A stretch of 35,693 nt of DNA from an uncultured Eubacteriales bacterium (GCA_900545865.1 URAN01000029.1:1-35693), one strand, 5' to 3'; positions 24,845-34,450 are shown, counted from the first letter of the stretch. Notes: a model not told the origin generated them from the sequence alone. Numbers and translations: made by a program.

Positions 24845-27800
24845 ATGATTAAAAGATTTTTTGCAATACTGTGCGCGATGACGCTGATTTTTTCGGCGGT
24901 TGAAATGCCGAATTCGGCAATAGCGGCAGAGAGCGAAACCGAACCGTATACGGCAGAGGTTGTCTTTGATTCGGCAACACCGGCAAAGAATGGGTTTGCA
25001 ACGGTCGAGCCGGGAACGGACACATCACCGCTTATGGCGTCAAGAGGCGGAAAATCCGCGTGGCTTATGGATAAGCTTCAGAATAATGCCAAGTCAACAA
25101 TAAACTTTACGCTAAGCGATACGGTTAAGCCGAAAGAGTTTGACGGAAGCGTCTATGACATTGAGGTCGAATACTTTGATTCGGGCAAGGGATACTGTTT
25201 CTTGTTCTATAACAACACGGACGGCGACCGCGAATACAAAAACGCGTTTTATACCAACGCAACGGGAACATGGAAAACAAAGACTTTCACCTTGACGAAT
25301 GCGGACTTTAACGAAAAGTCAAACGTCAAGTATGACTTTTATTTGTCGATAAAGTCGCGCAGCACAAAGATTCCCATTTCGGATGAGTCTATTGCGATAC
25401 GCCGCGTTAAGGTTACGCGCCGCCCGAACGTAAATAAGCTTTACGTTTCGACGGTGATTGACGAGCCGGGCAACACCTTTAAATGGTTCTCCGAGGACAA
25501 AATTGTGAAAGCAACAGTACATAATTACAGCGGTGCGGACGCAAATGCGGAGATTAAATTCAAAGCCGTAACGGACAGCGGCTTTAACAAAGGCGAGATA
25601 ACCGAGAGCGTCAGCATACCGAAGGATGAATCGAAAGAGCTTGAACTGAATTTCGGCAATATCGATTATTGTGATATATATGGTCTTTATGCTGAGGTTA
25701 AGATGAGTGACGGAACGGTGACGGAACAGATGCCGACCAAGTTCGCGATAATCAAGACCGACCCCAACGGAATCAAAAACGAAGAGGTTATGTTTGCATC
25801 TCACCCCGACTGGCGCGAGAACGACGTTATCCCCGAGGGAATAGAGCTTATGGCAATGTCAAACGTTGCTGGTATGCGTCAAACGATAAGCGACAAACTC
25901 ATCGATGTGGTTGCACCGATTTTAAAAGAAAACGGACTCAAACTCTTGCCGATATATTTGGGTATTCCGAAGGATGTAAAGGTTGATCCGACCGCATCAA
26001 ATGCGTGGGCAGAGATGCCGTTTGACGAGAGAGGGTATGAGGGCTGGCGCAGGAACGTTGTTGCGTGGACAACCAAGCTCAAAGACGTTGTTGATCGCTA
26101 TGAGATATGGAACGAGCCGAATATAACGAGCTTTAACAAGTTTCTCGATAAGTGTCAGGGCGATGTGTATACCGAGGTTTGCCGCATTGCCAAAGAGGAG
26201 ATTGACAAGATAGATCCCGGTTCGATTCTGGGCGGACCGTCAATCACGGGTATTACGATAACTGCAACATGGGATGAAGCGGGAAAACCGTATTTTGATG
26301 ATTGTATGGATAAAGGAATGTGGAAATACGTTGATGCGCTTGTTCTGCATCCGTACACGTCCAATTCCGCAGAAAAAGCGGATATGATAACGAGTATGAA
26401 ATATTATCAGGACGAGTTCACAAAGGTCGGAAAGCCGAACGCAGAGGTGTGGAACACCGAAACGGGTTATACAACGGTTGACAAGACAATCGGTTCCGAA
26501 AAGGTCAAGGGAATGTATAACAGCCGTGCGGCGCTCTTGTATAAGATAAATCACGTATCGGATTTGACGGTGTTCTATAACTTTGAGAAAAAAGGAACGG
26601 TCGAGATTGACCGTGAGGATCAATTCGGTCACGTTTCGCCGCCGTTTAAGGATTGTAAGGAATGGGGAACGATGTACTTCCCGAGGGAATCTTATTTAAT
26701 GGTTGCCGGTCTGAACTACCTCATGGCACAAAGCACAGCGGACAGTGTTATCGATTCGGGCGATGAAAACATAAATGTTTTCACATACGACAGCCAAAAG
26801 TTTAACAAAAAGATTGCGGCAATGTACTGTGCAGACGATAAAGAAAGAATCGCAGCATTTAAGATAGATGCGGATAAGCTTAACGTATATGACAGCAAGG
26901 GAAACAAGTCGGAACTTTACGGTGAAAACGGTGTCTTTACATTTAATTTAAGTGCAGACCCGATATATATAATGGGTGATATAAGTAAAATCGAGGCGGC
27001 GGACAGTAATATTATCGAAACGGGAGATACAGACATTGAGGCGGCATACGGCGATACTTTCAGCATTGGCGTATCGAAAAATACCGATAAGGATTTAAAG
27101 CTGGCGGTTGATTTGCCGAACAAAGCCGAGGTTGCGGAAATCGGAAGCTTTAAAGACGGCAAAGCAGATGTAAAAATCAAGAACAAAGCCGAAATCGGCG
27201 AATCGTACAGCATAACGCTTTATGCAAAAGACGGCGAAAAAACCGTGTTTAAAACAACGTATAACATAAGCTCGAACATTCCCGTTATGACAACAATGGG
27301 TGTGAGTATGAACGGCACGAATTATAATTCGTGGAACGGAACGCTCGACATAACCAACATATCGAGCAGCAAAACCCTCAAAGGTCATATCGAGTTTAAA
27401 CAGGGGGATTTGGCGACAAAGCTGAAAAATGTTGACATCGGAATAATTCCGCCGAACAGCACGGGTCGGGTTGAATTCGGACTCGGAACGGTGTATAAAA
27501 AAGGTCAATACGCAATGGAATATGACGTTGTGACCGAGGACGGTTCAAGGTATCCCTTTGTCGGAAACTTTGACTTGTCGGTTGCGAAATACGCTGATAA
27601 AAAGCCCGTGATAGACGGAAAGCTGGATAAAACCGAATGGGATTCGAACACGGCGATGTACGCCGATAAGGCGGATCAGATTCGACAGATAAAGGATTGG
27701 CGTGGAAAGACGGACGTATCGGGTAACTGTATGCTGATGTGGGACGAGGACAACTTATATCTCGCCGCCGAAGTGACTGACGATATATTCAGCCCTGCAC

Positions 27801-28222
27801 CGAGCGGTGCGAATCAGTGGAAAGGCGACGATATTCAGTTCGGTGTGTATTACGGCTCGGCAGGATTCCTTGCGATAGGTCAGGCATCGACAACCTATCA
27901 CGAACTTGGATTTGCTTTGACCGAGGACGGAGCGCAGGCGTATCGGTGGCTTGCACAGGATAATGCGGTGTCGGTCGGCTCGGTTGAGGATTTGGAACTC
28001 GCGGTTGTCAACGAGGGTTCAAAGACGTATTATGAGGCTCGAATCCCTTGGACAACGCTTTTAAAACCCGGTCAACAGCCGAAAGCAGGTCACGAAATGG
28101 CATTTTCGTTCTTGCTCAATGACAATGACGGCGACGGAAGAAGAGGTTGGATAGAGTACACAAGCGGTATCGGTGAGGCGAAGAATACGGAATTGTTTGC
28201 ACGTATCAAGCTTTTAAAATAA
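24845..28222 (+). CDS. Secreted clan GH-A-type glycoside hydrolase with C-terminal CBM9-like domain
   Basis: A 1125-residue exported enzyme. Signal peptide 1-28 ends SAIAA. A beta-sandwich with VEYFDSGKG and an Ig-like domain (to about 310) correspond to the pre-catalytic part of the preceding hydrolase. The TIM barrel (about 315-640) has the acid/base candidate Glu424 in WNEP and the nucleophile candidate Glu539 in WNTETG. Beta domains follow, then a CBM9-like module (920-1125) with PVIDGKLDKTEWD, MLMWDEDNLYLAAEVTD, WKGDDIQFG and YEARIPWTTL. CBM9 binds chain ends of xylan or other glycans in known proteins. The segment between the first barrel strands seems about 13 residues shorter than in the neighbour and lacks its RDDFTW. 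It lies 23 bp after the previous gene with a GGAG ribosome site. Confidence 0.84.
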   Translation: MIKRFFAILCAMTLIFSAVEMPNSAIAAESETEPYTAEVVFDSATPAKNGFATVEPGTDTSPLMASRGGKSAWLMDKLQNNAKSTINFTLSDTVKPKEFDGSVYDIEVEYFDSGKGYCFLFYNNTDGDREYKNAFYTNATGTWKTKTFTLTNADFNEKSNVKYDFYLSIKSRSTKIPISDESIAIRRVKVTRRPNVNKLYVSTVIDEPGNTFKWFSEDKIVKATVHNYSGADANAEIKFKAVTDSGFNKGEITESVSIPKDESKELELNFGNIDYCDIYGLYAEVKMSDGTVTEQMPTKFAIIKTDPNGIKNEEVMFASHPDWRENDVIPEGIELMAMSNVAGMRQTISDKLIDVVAPILKENGLKLLPIYLGIPKDVKVDPTASNAWAEMPFDERGYEGWRRNVVAWTTKLKDVVDRYEIWNEPNITSFNKFLDKCQGDVYTEVCRIAKEEIDKIDPGSILGGPSITGITITATWDEAGKPYFDDCMDKGMWKYVDALVLHPYTSNSAEKADMITSMKYYQDEFTKVGKPNAEVWNTETGYTTVDKTIGSEKVKGMYNSRAALLYKINHVSDLTVFYNFEKKGTVEIDREDQFGHVSPPFKDCKEWGTMYFPRESYLMVAGLNYLMAQSTADSVIDSGDENINVFTYDSQKFNKKIAAMYCADDKERIAAFKIDADKLNVYDSKGNKSELYGENGVFTFNLSADPIYIMGDISKIEAADSNIIETGDTDIEAAYGDTFSIGVSKNTDKDLKLAVDLPNKAEVAEIGSFKDGKADVKIKNKAEIGESYSITLYAKDGEKTVFKTTYNISSNIPVMTTMGVSMNGTNYNSWNGTLDITNISSSKTLKGHIEFKQGDLATKLKNVDIGIIPPNSTGRVEFGLGTVYKKGQYAMEYDVVTEDGSRYPFVGNFDLSVAKYADKKPVIDGKLDKTEWDSNTAMYADKADQIRQIKDWRGKTDVSGNCMLMWDEDNLYLAAEVTDDIFSPAPSGANQWKGDDIQFGVYYGSAGFLAIGQASTTYHELGFALTEDGAQAYRWLAQDNAVSVGSVEDLELAVVNEGSKTYYEARIPWTTLLKPGQQPKAGHEMAFSFLLNDNDGDGRRGWIEYTSGIGEAKNTELFARIKLLK

Positions 28223-28240
28223 CAGGAGGCGAATGTTAAA

Positions 28241-30619
28241 ATGAAGAAATTTTTAGGTATATTTGCGGCGGTAGTTATGATGATAAGTTCCGCCGCTGTG
28301 ACGGCGGCTGCTGCGGATGACGGAGAACTGTATTTCTATGACTTTGCGGATTATGACGTTGAAATGAGTCAAGGAATAGGCGTTGACAGCTATTGGCAGC
28401 CGCTTGCGCTGTCGGGACGTAACTATATAAAGTCGTTCGGTTCATTTGACTTGGCTGACGGCGAACACGATAGGGTAATGCTCGTAAAACAGGGCGGCGA
28501 ACCGTCATTCCTGTTCCCCGAGATGCTGACAACGGGAAAGCTGCGCGTGAGTTTTGACGGAAGGCTGACAACGGATAATTTGAGGATGCTTGTCCTGTTC
28601 TATACCGGTTTATATGATGCGCCGAATACAGGCGCTTTCGGAAAGCCTCTTTTTATAAACTCACCGGAGAGGAAAAGTGTGTCATACTATCCGAATTCAA
28701 CGAGCTGGACCAAAAAAGTGCCGCTTGATAATTTTAACGGTCTTGAGTGGCATCATTATGACTTTATAACAGAAGAACTGTCGGGCAGTACTGTTATGAT
28801 GAGCTGTTATATAGACGGAGAGCTTATCTATTCGGATTCAAACATAAAGGCAGCAAAAGGAATAAGGTCGTGGGGATTCCGTGTGGAAAAGATAGACGGA
28901 ACACTTGAAACAAACGATGGTTTTATCGTTGATAACGTGTATATCAACCACTACAGCGGCAGCGATGATTTTCAGATTGCACGTCTGAACAGCGACAGAG
29001 TATCGACCCAAAACGGAAGAATACGCCTTGCCGCCAACGAAAGATTGGCAAACGGGATTTCAAAGAATAACGTTGCTGTCACGAATGCCAACAGCGGTAA
29101 GAGCGTTAATAACTTTTCGATAGAGAATTTCACGGGTCAGACGTTTGATATTGTGTTTGACGGTGAGATAGAAAACGGCAGGTATAACATAAGCTTTAAA
29201 GATGTTGTCGGCGAGCTGAGCAAGGCGGCACTTGCAAACAGCGTTTCGTTTGAAACAGAGTATAAGTCAGAGGTTATCAATACAGAGTACGAAGATATTG
29301 ATTTTAACGATTATACAAGCACGGACGGAAGCCTTCCGGGCGGATTCGAAAATATAGACTCGGACGCCGATATTTCGGCAAAATCCGTATCGGGCAAGAG
29401 CGGCGCGGCGAATGATTTTGCGCTCGGCTTTTCGGGAATGCAGGCGGAGAGAGTACAAAAGCGCGCTATGTACAAATTTGGCTCTCCCATCGGCGAGAAC
29501 ACAGAGTTTGACATAAACTTTGATATGTTCGTGGCGAACGCAACACAGTATTTCTATCTTGCGGATAAAGACGATTTTTCGGCGGATAATTCCGATTACA
29601 AAAACAATTCGCTTATATCGGTCAACCAAAACGGAGTTTTGATGTATGCAAGCGGAAGAAGTGCAAGTCCCGACACGATACTTGACAACGATTTAAGACT
29701 TGCATCGGGCGAATGGCACAATATAAATATTAAGATTCTTCCCGATTTGAATAACGATAAAAGCTATTTTGTGATTTCGGTTGACGGCGGAAGCGAGTAT
29801 AAGGTTGAAACATCGAGAGCCTTTCATAAAAACGCGGTATACGGCATAGGAACGGGATATTTAAAAACATCGTCTGCGGATGCGGATGTCAGATTTGACA
29901 ACCTTAAAATCAGCGGTGCGAGGACGGTTTATTATCCAGAAATAGACAGCGTAAAGGCGTATGACAGCTTTGGCGGAGAGGTAAGCCTTGGCGATGTATC
30001 TTCGGCAATGATAAGCGAGGTCAGAGCCGAGTTCAACACGATTATTTCGCCGAATCTTGACGGATTTATAACATTGACCGAGGACGGAAACGAAATTCCG
30101 ACAAGTTATGAGGTTGTGAATGATTCCGAGAGCGGTCGGTCAACGCTTGTAATCAGATTTGACGGATTTTTAAACAGTCTCAGAGATTATAAGATAACGA
30201 TATTTAAAGGAATCCCTTCGGTGTATTCGGATAATATCACATCATTCCTCGAATACACGGCGGAGATAAAGGCGAACAGCGAAACAGGCTTTAAATGCCG
30301 TGATTTCGGATATGACGAATCATCAAAGACGGCAAAGGTTGTATTCTCAAAAAACAATAACGCATCGGGTATGTATATATATGTTGTTGCCGAATACAAG
30401 ACGGTGACTAAAAACACCGATGACGGCGAAAAACAAACCGAGCTTTTGACGGGAGTAAGATATGTTCCGATTAATTTAAGTGCGGATGATAGGGGTAAGT
30501 TTGAGTATTCATTGGATTTGAGCAACAGCAAAAGCGGCACGACATTTAAAACATATGTGTGGAAGTATCCCAAGCTCGAAAAGCTCATTTGTGCCGATGA
30601 CGGAAGCGTGGAAGAATAA
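28241..30619 (+). CDS. Secreted multi-domain lectin-like (LamG-type) protein
   Basis: A 792-residue exported protein with signal peptide (about 1-25). A concanavalin-like domain (26-245; TGKLRVSFDGRL, FIVDNVYINHY) is followed by an Ig-like domain (246-345) with SIENFTG. A second lectin-like domain (about 348-570; FDINFDMFV, WHNINIKIL, VRFDNLKISG) and an Ig-like domain of the Big_5/SwmB type (575-680, VRAEFNTIISP) come next. The C-terminal domain ends with FKTYVWKYPKLEKLIC (769-784). No catalytic motif is seen, so binding is the likely task. The N-terminal pair and the tail match the giant hydrolase two genes upstream. The start follows AGGAGG at a good spacing, 18 bp after the previous stop; it is the last gene of the tight cluster. 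Confidence 0.8.
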   Translation: MKKFLGIFAAVVMMISSAAVTAAAADDGELYFYDFADYDVEMSQGIGVDSYWQPLALSGRNYIKSFGSFDLADGEHDRVMLVKQGGEPSFLFPEMLTTGKLRVSFDGRLTTDNLRMLVLFYTGLYDAPNTGAFGKPLFINSPERKSVSYYPNSTSWTKKVPLDNFNGLEWHHYDFITEELSGSTVMMSCYIDGELIYSDSNIKAAKGIRSWGFRVEKIDGTLETNDGFIVDNVYINHYSGSDDFQIARLNSDRVSTQNGRIRLAANERLANGISKNNVAVTNANSGKSVNNFSIENFTGQTFDIVFDGEIENGRYNISFKDVVGELSKAALANSVSFETEYKSEVINTEYEDIDFNDYTSTDGSLPGGFENIDSDADISAKSVSGKSGAANDFALGFSGMQAERVQKRAMYKFGSPIGENTEFDINFDMFVANATQYFYLADKDDFSADNSDYKNNSLISVNQNGVLMYASGRSASPDTILDNDLRLASGEWHNINIKILPDLNNDKSYFVISVDGGSEYKVETSRAFHKNAVYGIGTGYLKTSSADADVRFDNLKISGARTVYYPEIDSVKAYDSFGGEVSLGDVSSAMISEVRAEFNTIISPNLDGFITLTEDGNEIPTSYEVVNDSESGRSTLVIRFDGFLNSLRDYKITIFKGIPSVYSDNITSFLEYTAEIKANSETGFKCRDFGYDESSKTAKVVFSKNNNASGMYIYVVAEYKTVTKNTDDGEKQTELLTGVRYVPINLSADDRGKFEYSLDLSNSKSGTTFKTYVWKYPKLEKLICADDGSVEE

Positions 30620-30758
30620 TTCGGAATGCGTAATTCGGAATTCCGAGTTGAAAATGCGGGGCGTGCAGACAACACATACAGGGTTCCCGAAAAATGAGGG
30701 TTGTACCACAATCCCGTAGGGGACGGCGTCCCCGACGTCCCAAAATACGCGAACATAT
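30620..30758. repeat. Noncoding repeat cluster with GC-rich palindrome
   Basis: This GC-richer block between two AT-rich genes includes the dispersed AGGGTTCCCGAAAAA element (30680-30694), a palindrome GGGGACG-G-CGTCCCC (30719-30733), and the end sequence ACGCGAACATAT (30747-30758), which recurs with one change at 34613-34624. It has the look of a genome-wide structured repeat family. It may also attenuate transcription after the lectin gene, though no T-run follows. Confidence 0.55.
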
Positions 30759-30783
30759 AAATAAAACAGAAAAAATTAAAATC

Positions 30784-30846
30784 GGCGGAATTTAAATAAA
30801 TATCATTAATTTGTGCGTATTTATGAACTTCAATTTTAAATCCGCC
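30784..30846. repeat. Long-range inverted repeat in front of the sixth surface gene
   Basis: GGCGGAATTTAAAT (30784-30797) and ATTTTAAATCCGCC (30833-30846) form near-perfect arms around 35 AT-rich bases. If transcribed, it would form a leader hairpin ending 20 bases before the ribosome site of the next gene. A weak promoter-like pair, TTGTGC and TTTTAA with 17 bp between, lies inside (30811-30839). Confidence 0.4.
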
Positions 30847-30879
30847 AAAATAAAAAATAAATTATAAAGGGTGAAGAAA

Positions 30880-33800
30880 ATGAAAAAATGTATTTCAATG
30901 TTACTGACATTATTAATGATGCTGACGATTATTCCGACGGCGTTCGCCGACAGCAGCTATTCACAGCCGTGCGTTGTTGATTATTTCAACAGCTTTAACG
31001 GTTTTGAAAAGCAAGCAGGAACTTATGATGTTCCCGATGGACTTGAAAAGTTTTTGCGGGCTAATTGGGCGGTTACGAATTTAACTTCGCAATCGGACGG
31101 AGTAAACGATTATCTTAAATTCAGCGGAAACGGCAGCACAGCTTTGATGCTGCCGTTCGATGAGACGATCAGAACAGGAAAGCTGCATATGAGCTTTGAT
31201 TTGAAAATCGAGGATTATATAAAGCTTTACAGATTCTATGTTTATGCGCATGACAACAGAGAAAACGATAATCCGCTTGATTTGACATACGATGTTACGG
31301 ATAAGGATGGAAATCCGGTAATAGATGATAAAACGGGTAAACAGAAAATAGAATATTCGTATACACAGCTTTTTGATATGGGTATAACAGACAGAACATA
31401 TCAAAAATTGACTTTAAGAGGCAATGTCAATAAACAGATTGATATTGCGGAAAAGATAAAGAACGAATGGCATAAATACGATTTAGAGATTGATTTTACA
31501 CAAACTCCGTACAAGGTTGTACTTACGATTGACGGAAATAACAGAATTGAATCAACTTTGCCTTACGGCTTAAAGTCACTCTACTTTTTCTATACACCGG
31601 GCAGCGGTGACAATGCCGGCAGAAACACGCCGATTTATATGGATAACCTTTTTGTAAAGCATTATCCGAACGGTACTTACAGCAGCACGGAGATGAAAGT
31701 TGACTATGCCGGAAGCACGATTGCGAACAAAAATGCGTCGGTCGATGTTGCTTTCTCTGAGGCTTCAAGTGTTGTAAATGACGGTGGTGACCCCGGAGTG
31801 GAAGATTTTGTTGCACAGAATGTCGTTGATAACACAGAGACAGAGCCGAGTTTGGTGAGAAAAAATGATTCAAACATAAGACTTACATTCGATAATCTTG
31901 CAACAGGAACATACAGAATTGTTTGTAAAGCCCCGAACGGCTATCAAGGTCTTTTTACCAATGAACAGCCGAGTTACAGCGATACGTTCAGCACAGCAGG
32001 TACGGCACAGAATGTAAAAGAGCAAAACATTCTTGTCGAGGACGATTTTGAAAATTATACCGGCGGTATTCCGGCGAATGCTGAAAGTCCCGGCGGAACA
32101 AAGTATCACACACAAGGAGAGATGAATGCGGCAGAGGGTAACGGAGGCGGCACAGCACTTGAAATACATTCTCAACAAGTTATATATCAGTTCCCGTATG
32201 CGCTGACCGGTGACAGATTCAGCTATGAATTTGATATTAAGCATACCGACGGTCGTTGGTTTACGGGAATATTAACAGAGGATACTCTTTCGGGTAAACA
32301 GTCTATTCACAAAGATTTGTATAAAAACGCAATAATTAATCAAAAAGAGGATTTAACACAAGAGAAGATTAATACCAGTGTCGGTAACTATAAGGCTGAA
32401 ACGAATGCAATCGGATGCATCAGCTATACAGAAGATCCCAAAGACGGTGCAGTAGGACCGGAAGCAGTACAGTATGCAACATCAAGATTAAGCTGGCTCA
32501 ATGCAAAGGCTCAGGACTTGACGTGTGAAAAGACCAAATGGAATCATGTTAAGGTTGATGTTGATTTGGGTGCTGTCACATATACGATAACAATTAACGG
32601 CGTATCAAAAACCGTAGCATTAAACCGTGATCGTTTCAGACCTGTTGAAAGATATATGAAAAAGACGGTAAACGGTGAGGAAAAATGGGTAAGAACATGG
32701 GATTACGGTATAAAGGGCATTTCGCTCGGTTGTTATGGTGACAAAACAGAGACAAACAAAGAAGTGACAGGCTCATCCGATCCTACTGTTTATTACGATA
32801 ATTTTAAAGTATATAATGATAATTCATATAATGCTTATCAGGATTTTAATGCAGCAACGAGAGCGGATAACAATAGCGGAATAACACAGGGATGGATAAT
32901 GCAAAGTTATCCGAACGACAGTTGGCAGGCACTAGTGGGCAGCGAAGGAAGATATTATAGTGCCGAATCAAATTCCGATGATAAAGCAGTAAAATTGACT
33001 AAATTGCATGGTGTGCCGTATTCATATCAATTTAACCGTCCTGTGGCGGCGAATACTCCGTTTGAAATGAATTTTGATATAAAGGGTGATGCAACCAATA
33101 ATAAAAACGAGTTGAACTTTAGCCTGTTGACAAAGGATCAGCTTTATTCCATGTACGAAAACTCTCCAAAGAGCGGAAAGGCTGCGGAGAGCATAATCAA
33201 TGCGAGCATTGATGACAGCAATGCGAGAGAACTGGGTATTTGTACGAACGATGCGAAATATTACAACAGTTCGGTTATATTCTCTGCAAGAACCGAGGAC
33301 AGCGGCGATCACAAGACAAGCATGAGAATAACAAAGGATAACGGAACACATACATGGACATTGGCATCCTCTACATGGCTTGACAATGAAGGAAAAGAAA
33401 TCCCGATTGACATTGATAACAAATGGGCGCACGTTAAACTTAGCGGTTATCCCAAGGGTGGGAAAATGGCGTTTGTGCTTAGCGTAACGGATGAGAGCGG
33501 CAATACAAAAACATCTCAGGAATTTGTATCGGCTATATCGGCCGATACCGAATTTGCGGCATTCGGTATAGCCACAGCAAAGCAATACGCAAATCTGAAT
33601 ACACAAATAACATACCTCGACAACTTTACCGTTAAAGAGGTTAATCCGGTATCGAATGCGTATGTGACGGCTGTAAAGGCGGTTGATATGGTCAACGGTG
33701 AGACTGCTGATTTAACAAGCGGCTTAAAGGCAAAAGGACAGAATATCGAGATAAGCTTTTCCGAACCTGTTGCGGAGGACACGATTTCGAACATAAAGAT

Positions 33801-34416
33801 TTATCAGGGTAACCCGGTTAAATTTATAAACACAACCGCGGCTCTGTCAGAGGATAAAAAGACGGTTACGCTTACACCGACATCAACACTCACAACCGGC
33901 GAAAAGTATATGTTAGAGATACCGCGCACGGTTAAGACAGCGGCGGCATCGAACCTTTCGGGACTTGAACCGAAAGCGGTTGTGTTCGAGATTAAAGACG
34001 CGGACGCAGCGGAATTAAAGGTTGAGGATTTCAGACTTTATAAGTATTATGCGGCAGGCAAAAACGATACGGTTGAATATGCAGAGAATTGGGTTCCGGT
34101 GGCTGATGACGAACTTAAAGATTTGACCGCAGACGACAAATTCCGTTTCATTGCCAAAGGTTATAACACGGGCGATGCAACGCCAATCTGGCTCGGCAGA
34201 GCGGAAAAAGACCCGACAACCGCGCTTTTGACAAACTTTGACAACCAGACGGCAACAGCAAATTATGGAAAGTTTGAGGTTGCCCTGCCTGAATTCACAA
34301 TGGAAAACGCAAACGGAAGTTTGGAAACCTATCTTTGGGAGAGCGCAGGACTCAGACCGCTTTGCGGAAAGTACGTGTTCTCGGTAACAAAGACCCCGAC
34401 CGAAGCGACGGAATAA
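30880..34416 (+). CDS. Large secreted lectin-like surface protein with Big_5-type domain
   Basis: A 1178-residue exported protein; residues 1-23 form the signal peptide (hydrophobic core, PTAFA). A concanavalin-like domain (about 30-265) contains RTGKLHMSFDLKI and IYMDNLFVKHY. An Ig-like region, then two more lectin-like segments (about 380-650 and 655-920; FSYEFDIKHTDGRWF, PFEMNFDIKGD, VYYDNFKVY, TYLDNFTV) follow. A Big_5-type domain (920-1045; NIEISFSEPVAEDTI, GEKYMLEIP) and a final domain ending LETYLWESAGLRPLC (1148-1162) complete it. No hydrolase motif is visible. The ATG at 30880 is preferred over GTG at 30871, because the AAAGG site abuts the latter. Separated from the five-gene cluster by 260 bp containing repeats, so it may have its own promoter. 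Confidence 0.8.
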   Translation: MKKCISMLLTLLMMLTIIPTAFADSSYSQPCVVDYFNSFNGFEKQAGTYDVPDGLEKFLRANWAVTNLTSQSDGVNDYLKFSGNGSTALMLPFDETIRTGKLHMSFDLKIEDYIKLYRFYVYAHDNRENDNPLDLTYDVTDKDGNPVIDDKTGKQKIEYSYTQLFDMGITDRTYQKLTLRGNVNKQIDIAEKIKNEWHKYDLEIDFTQTPYKVVLTIDGNNRIESTLPYGLKSLYFFYTPGSGDNAGRNTPIYMDNLFVKHYPNGTYSSTEMKVDYAGSTIANKNASVDVAFSEASSVVNDGGDPGVEDFVAQNVVDNTETEPSLVRKNDSNIRLTFDNLATGTYRIVCKAPNGYQGLFTNEQPSYSDTFSTAGTAQNVKEQNILVEDDFENYTGGIPANAESPGGTKYHTQGEMNAAEGNGGGTALEIHSQQVIYQFPYALTGDRFSYEFDIKHTDGRWFTGILTEDTLSGKQSIHKDLYKNAIINQKEDLTQEKINTSVGNYKAETNAIGCISYTEDPKDGAVGPEAVQYATSRLSWLNAKAQDLTCEKTKWNHVKVDVDLGAVTYTITINGVSKTVALNRDRFRPVERYMKKTVNGEEKWVRTWDYGIKGISLGCYGDKTETNKEVTGSSDPTVYYDNFKVYNDNSYNAYQDFNAATRADNNSGITQGWIMQSYPNDSWQALVGSEGRYYSAESNSDDKAVKLTKLHGVPYSYQFNRPVAANTPFEMNFDIKGDATNNKNELNFSLLTKDQLYSMYENSPKSGKAAESIINASIDDSNARELGICTNDAKYYNSSVIFSARTEDSGDHKTSMRITKDNGTHTWTLASSTWLDNEGKEIPIDIDNKWAHVKLSGYPKGGKMAFVLSVTDESGNTKTSQEFVSAISADTEFAAFGIATAKQYANLNTQITYLDNFTVKEVNPVSNAYVTAVKAVDMVNGETADLTSGLKAKGQNIEISFSEPVAEDTISNIKIYQGNPVKFINTTAALSEDKKTVTLTPTSTLTTGEKYMLEIPRTVKTAAASNLSGLEPKAVVFEIKDADAAELKVEDFRLYKYYAAGKNDTVEYAENWVPVADDELKDLTADDKFRFIAKGYNTGDATPIWLGRAEKDPTTALLTNFDNQTATANYGKFEVALPEFTMENANGSLETYLWESAGLRPLCGKYVFSVTKTPTEATE

Positions 34417-34450
34417 TAAATTAAAATGAGGGGAACGCGCGGAATGTGAA

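Noticed and set aside
30871..30879. A GTG start three codons upstream for the sixth surface protein
   Set aside because: The AAAGG ribosome site directly touches this GTG, too close for use; the ATG at 30880 has suitable spacing.
33022..33606. Long antisense open frames within the surface genes (for example here, and at 23136-23633 and 22225-22623)
   Set aside because: They lie opposite well-supported reading frames, have no ribosome sites or family motifs, and arise from the codon bias of the sense genes.
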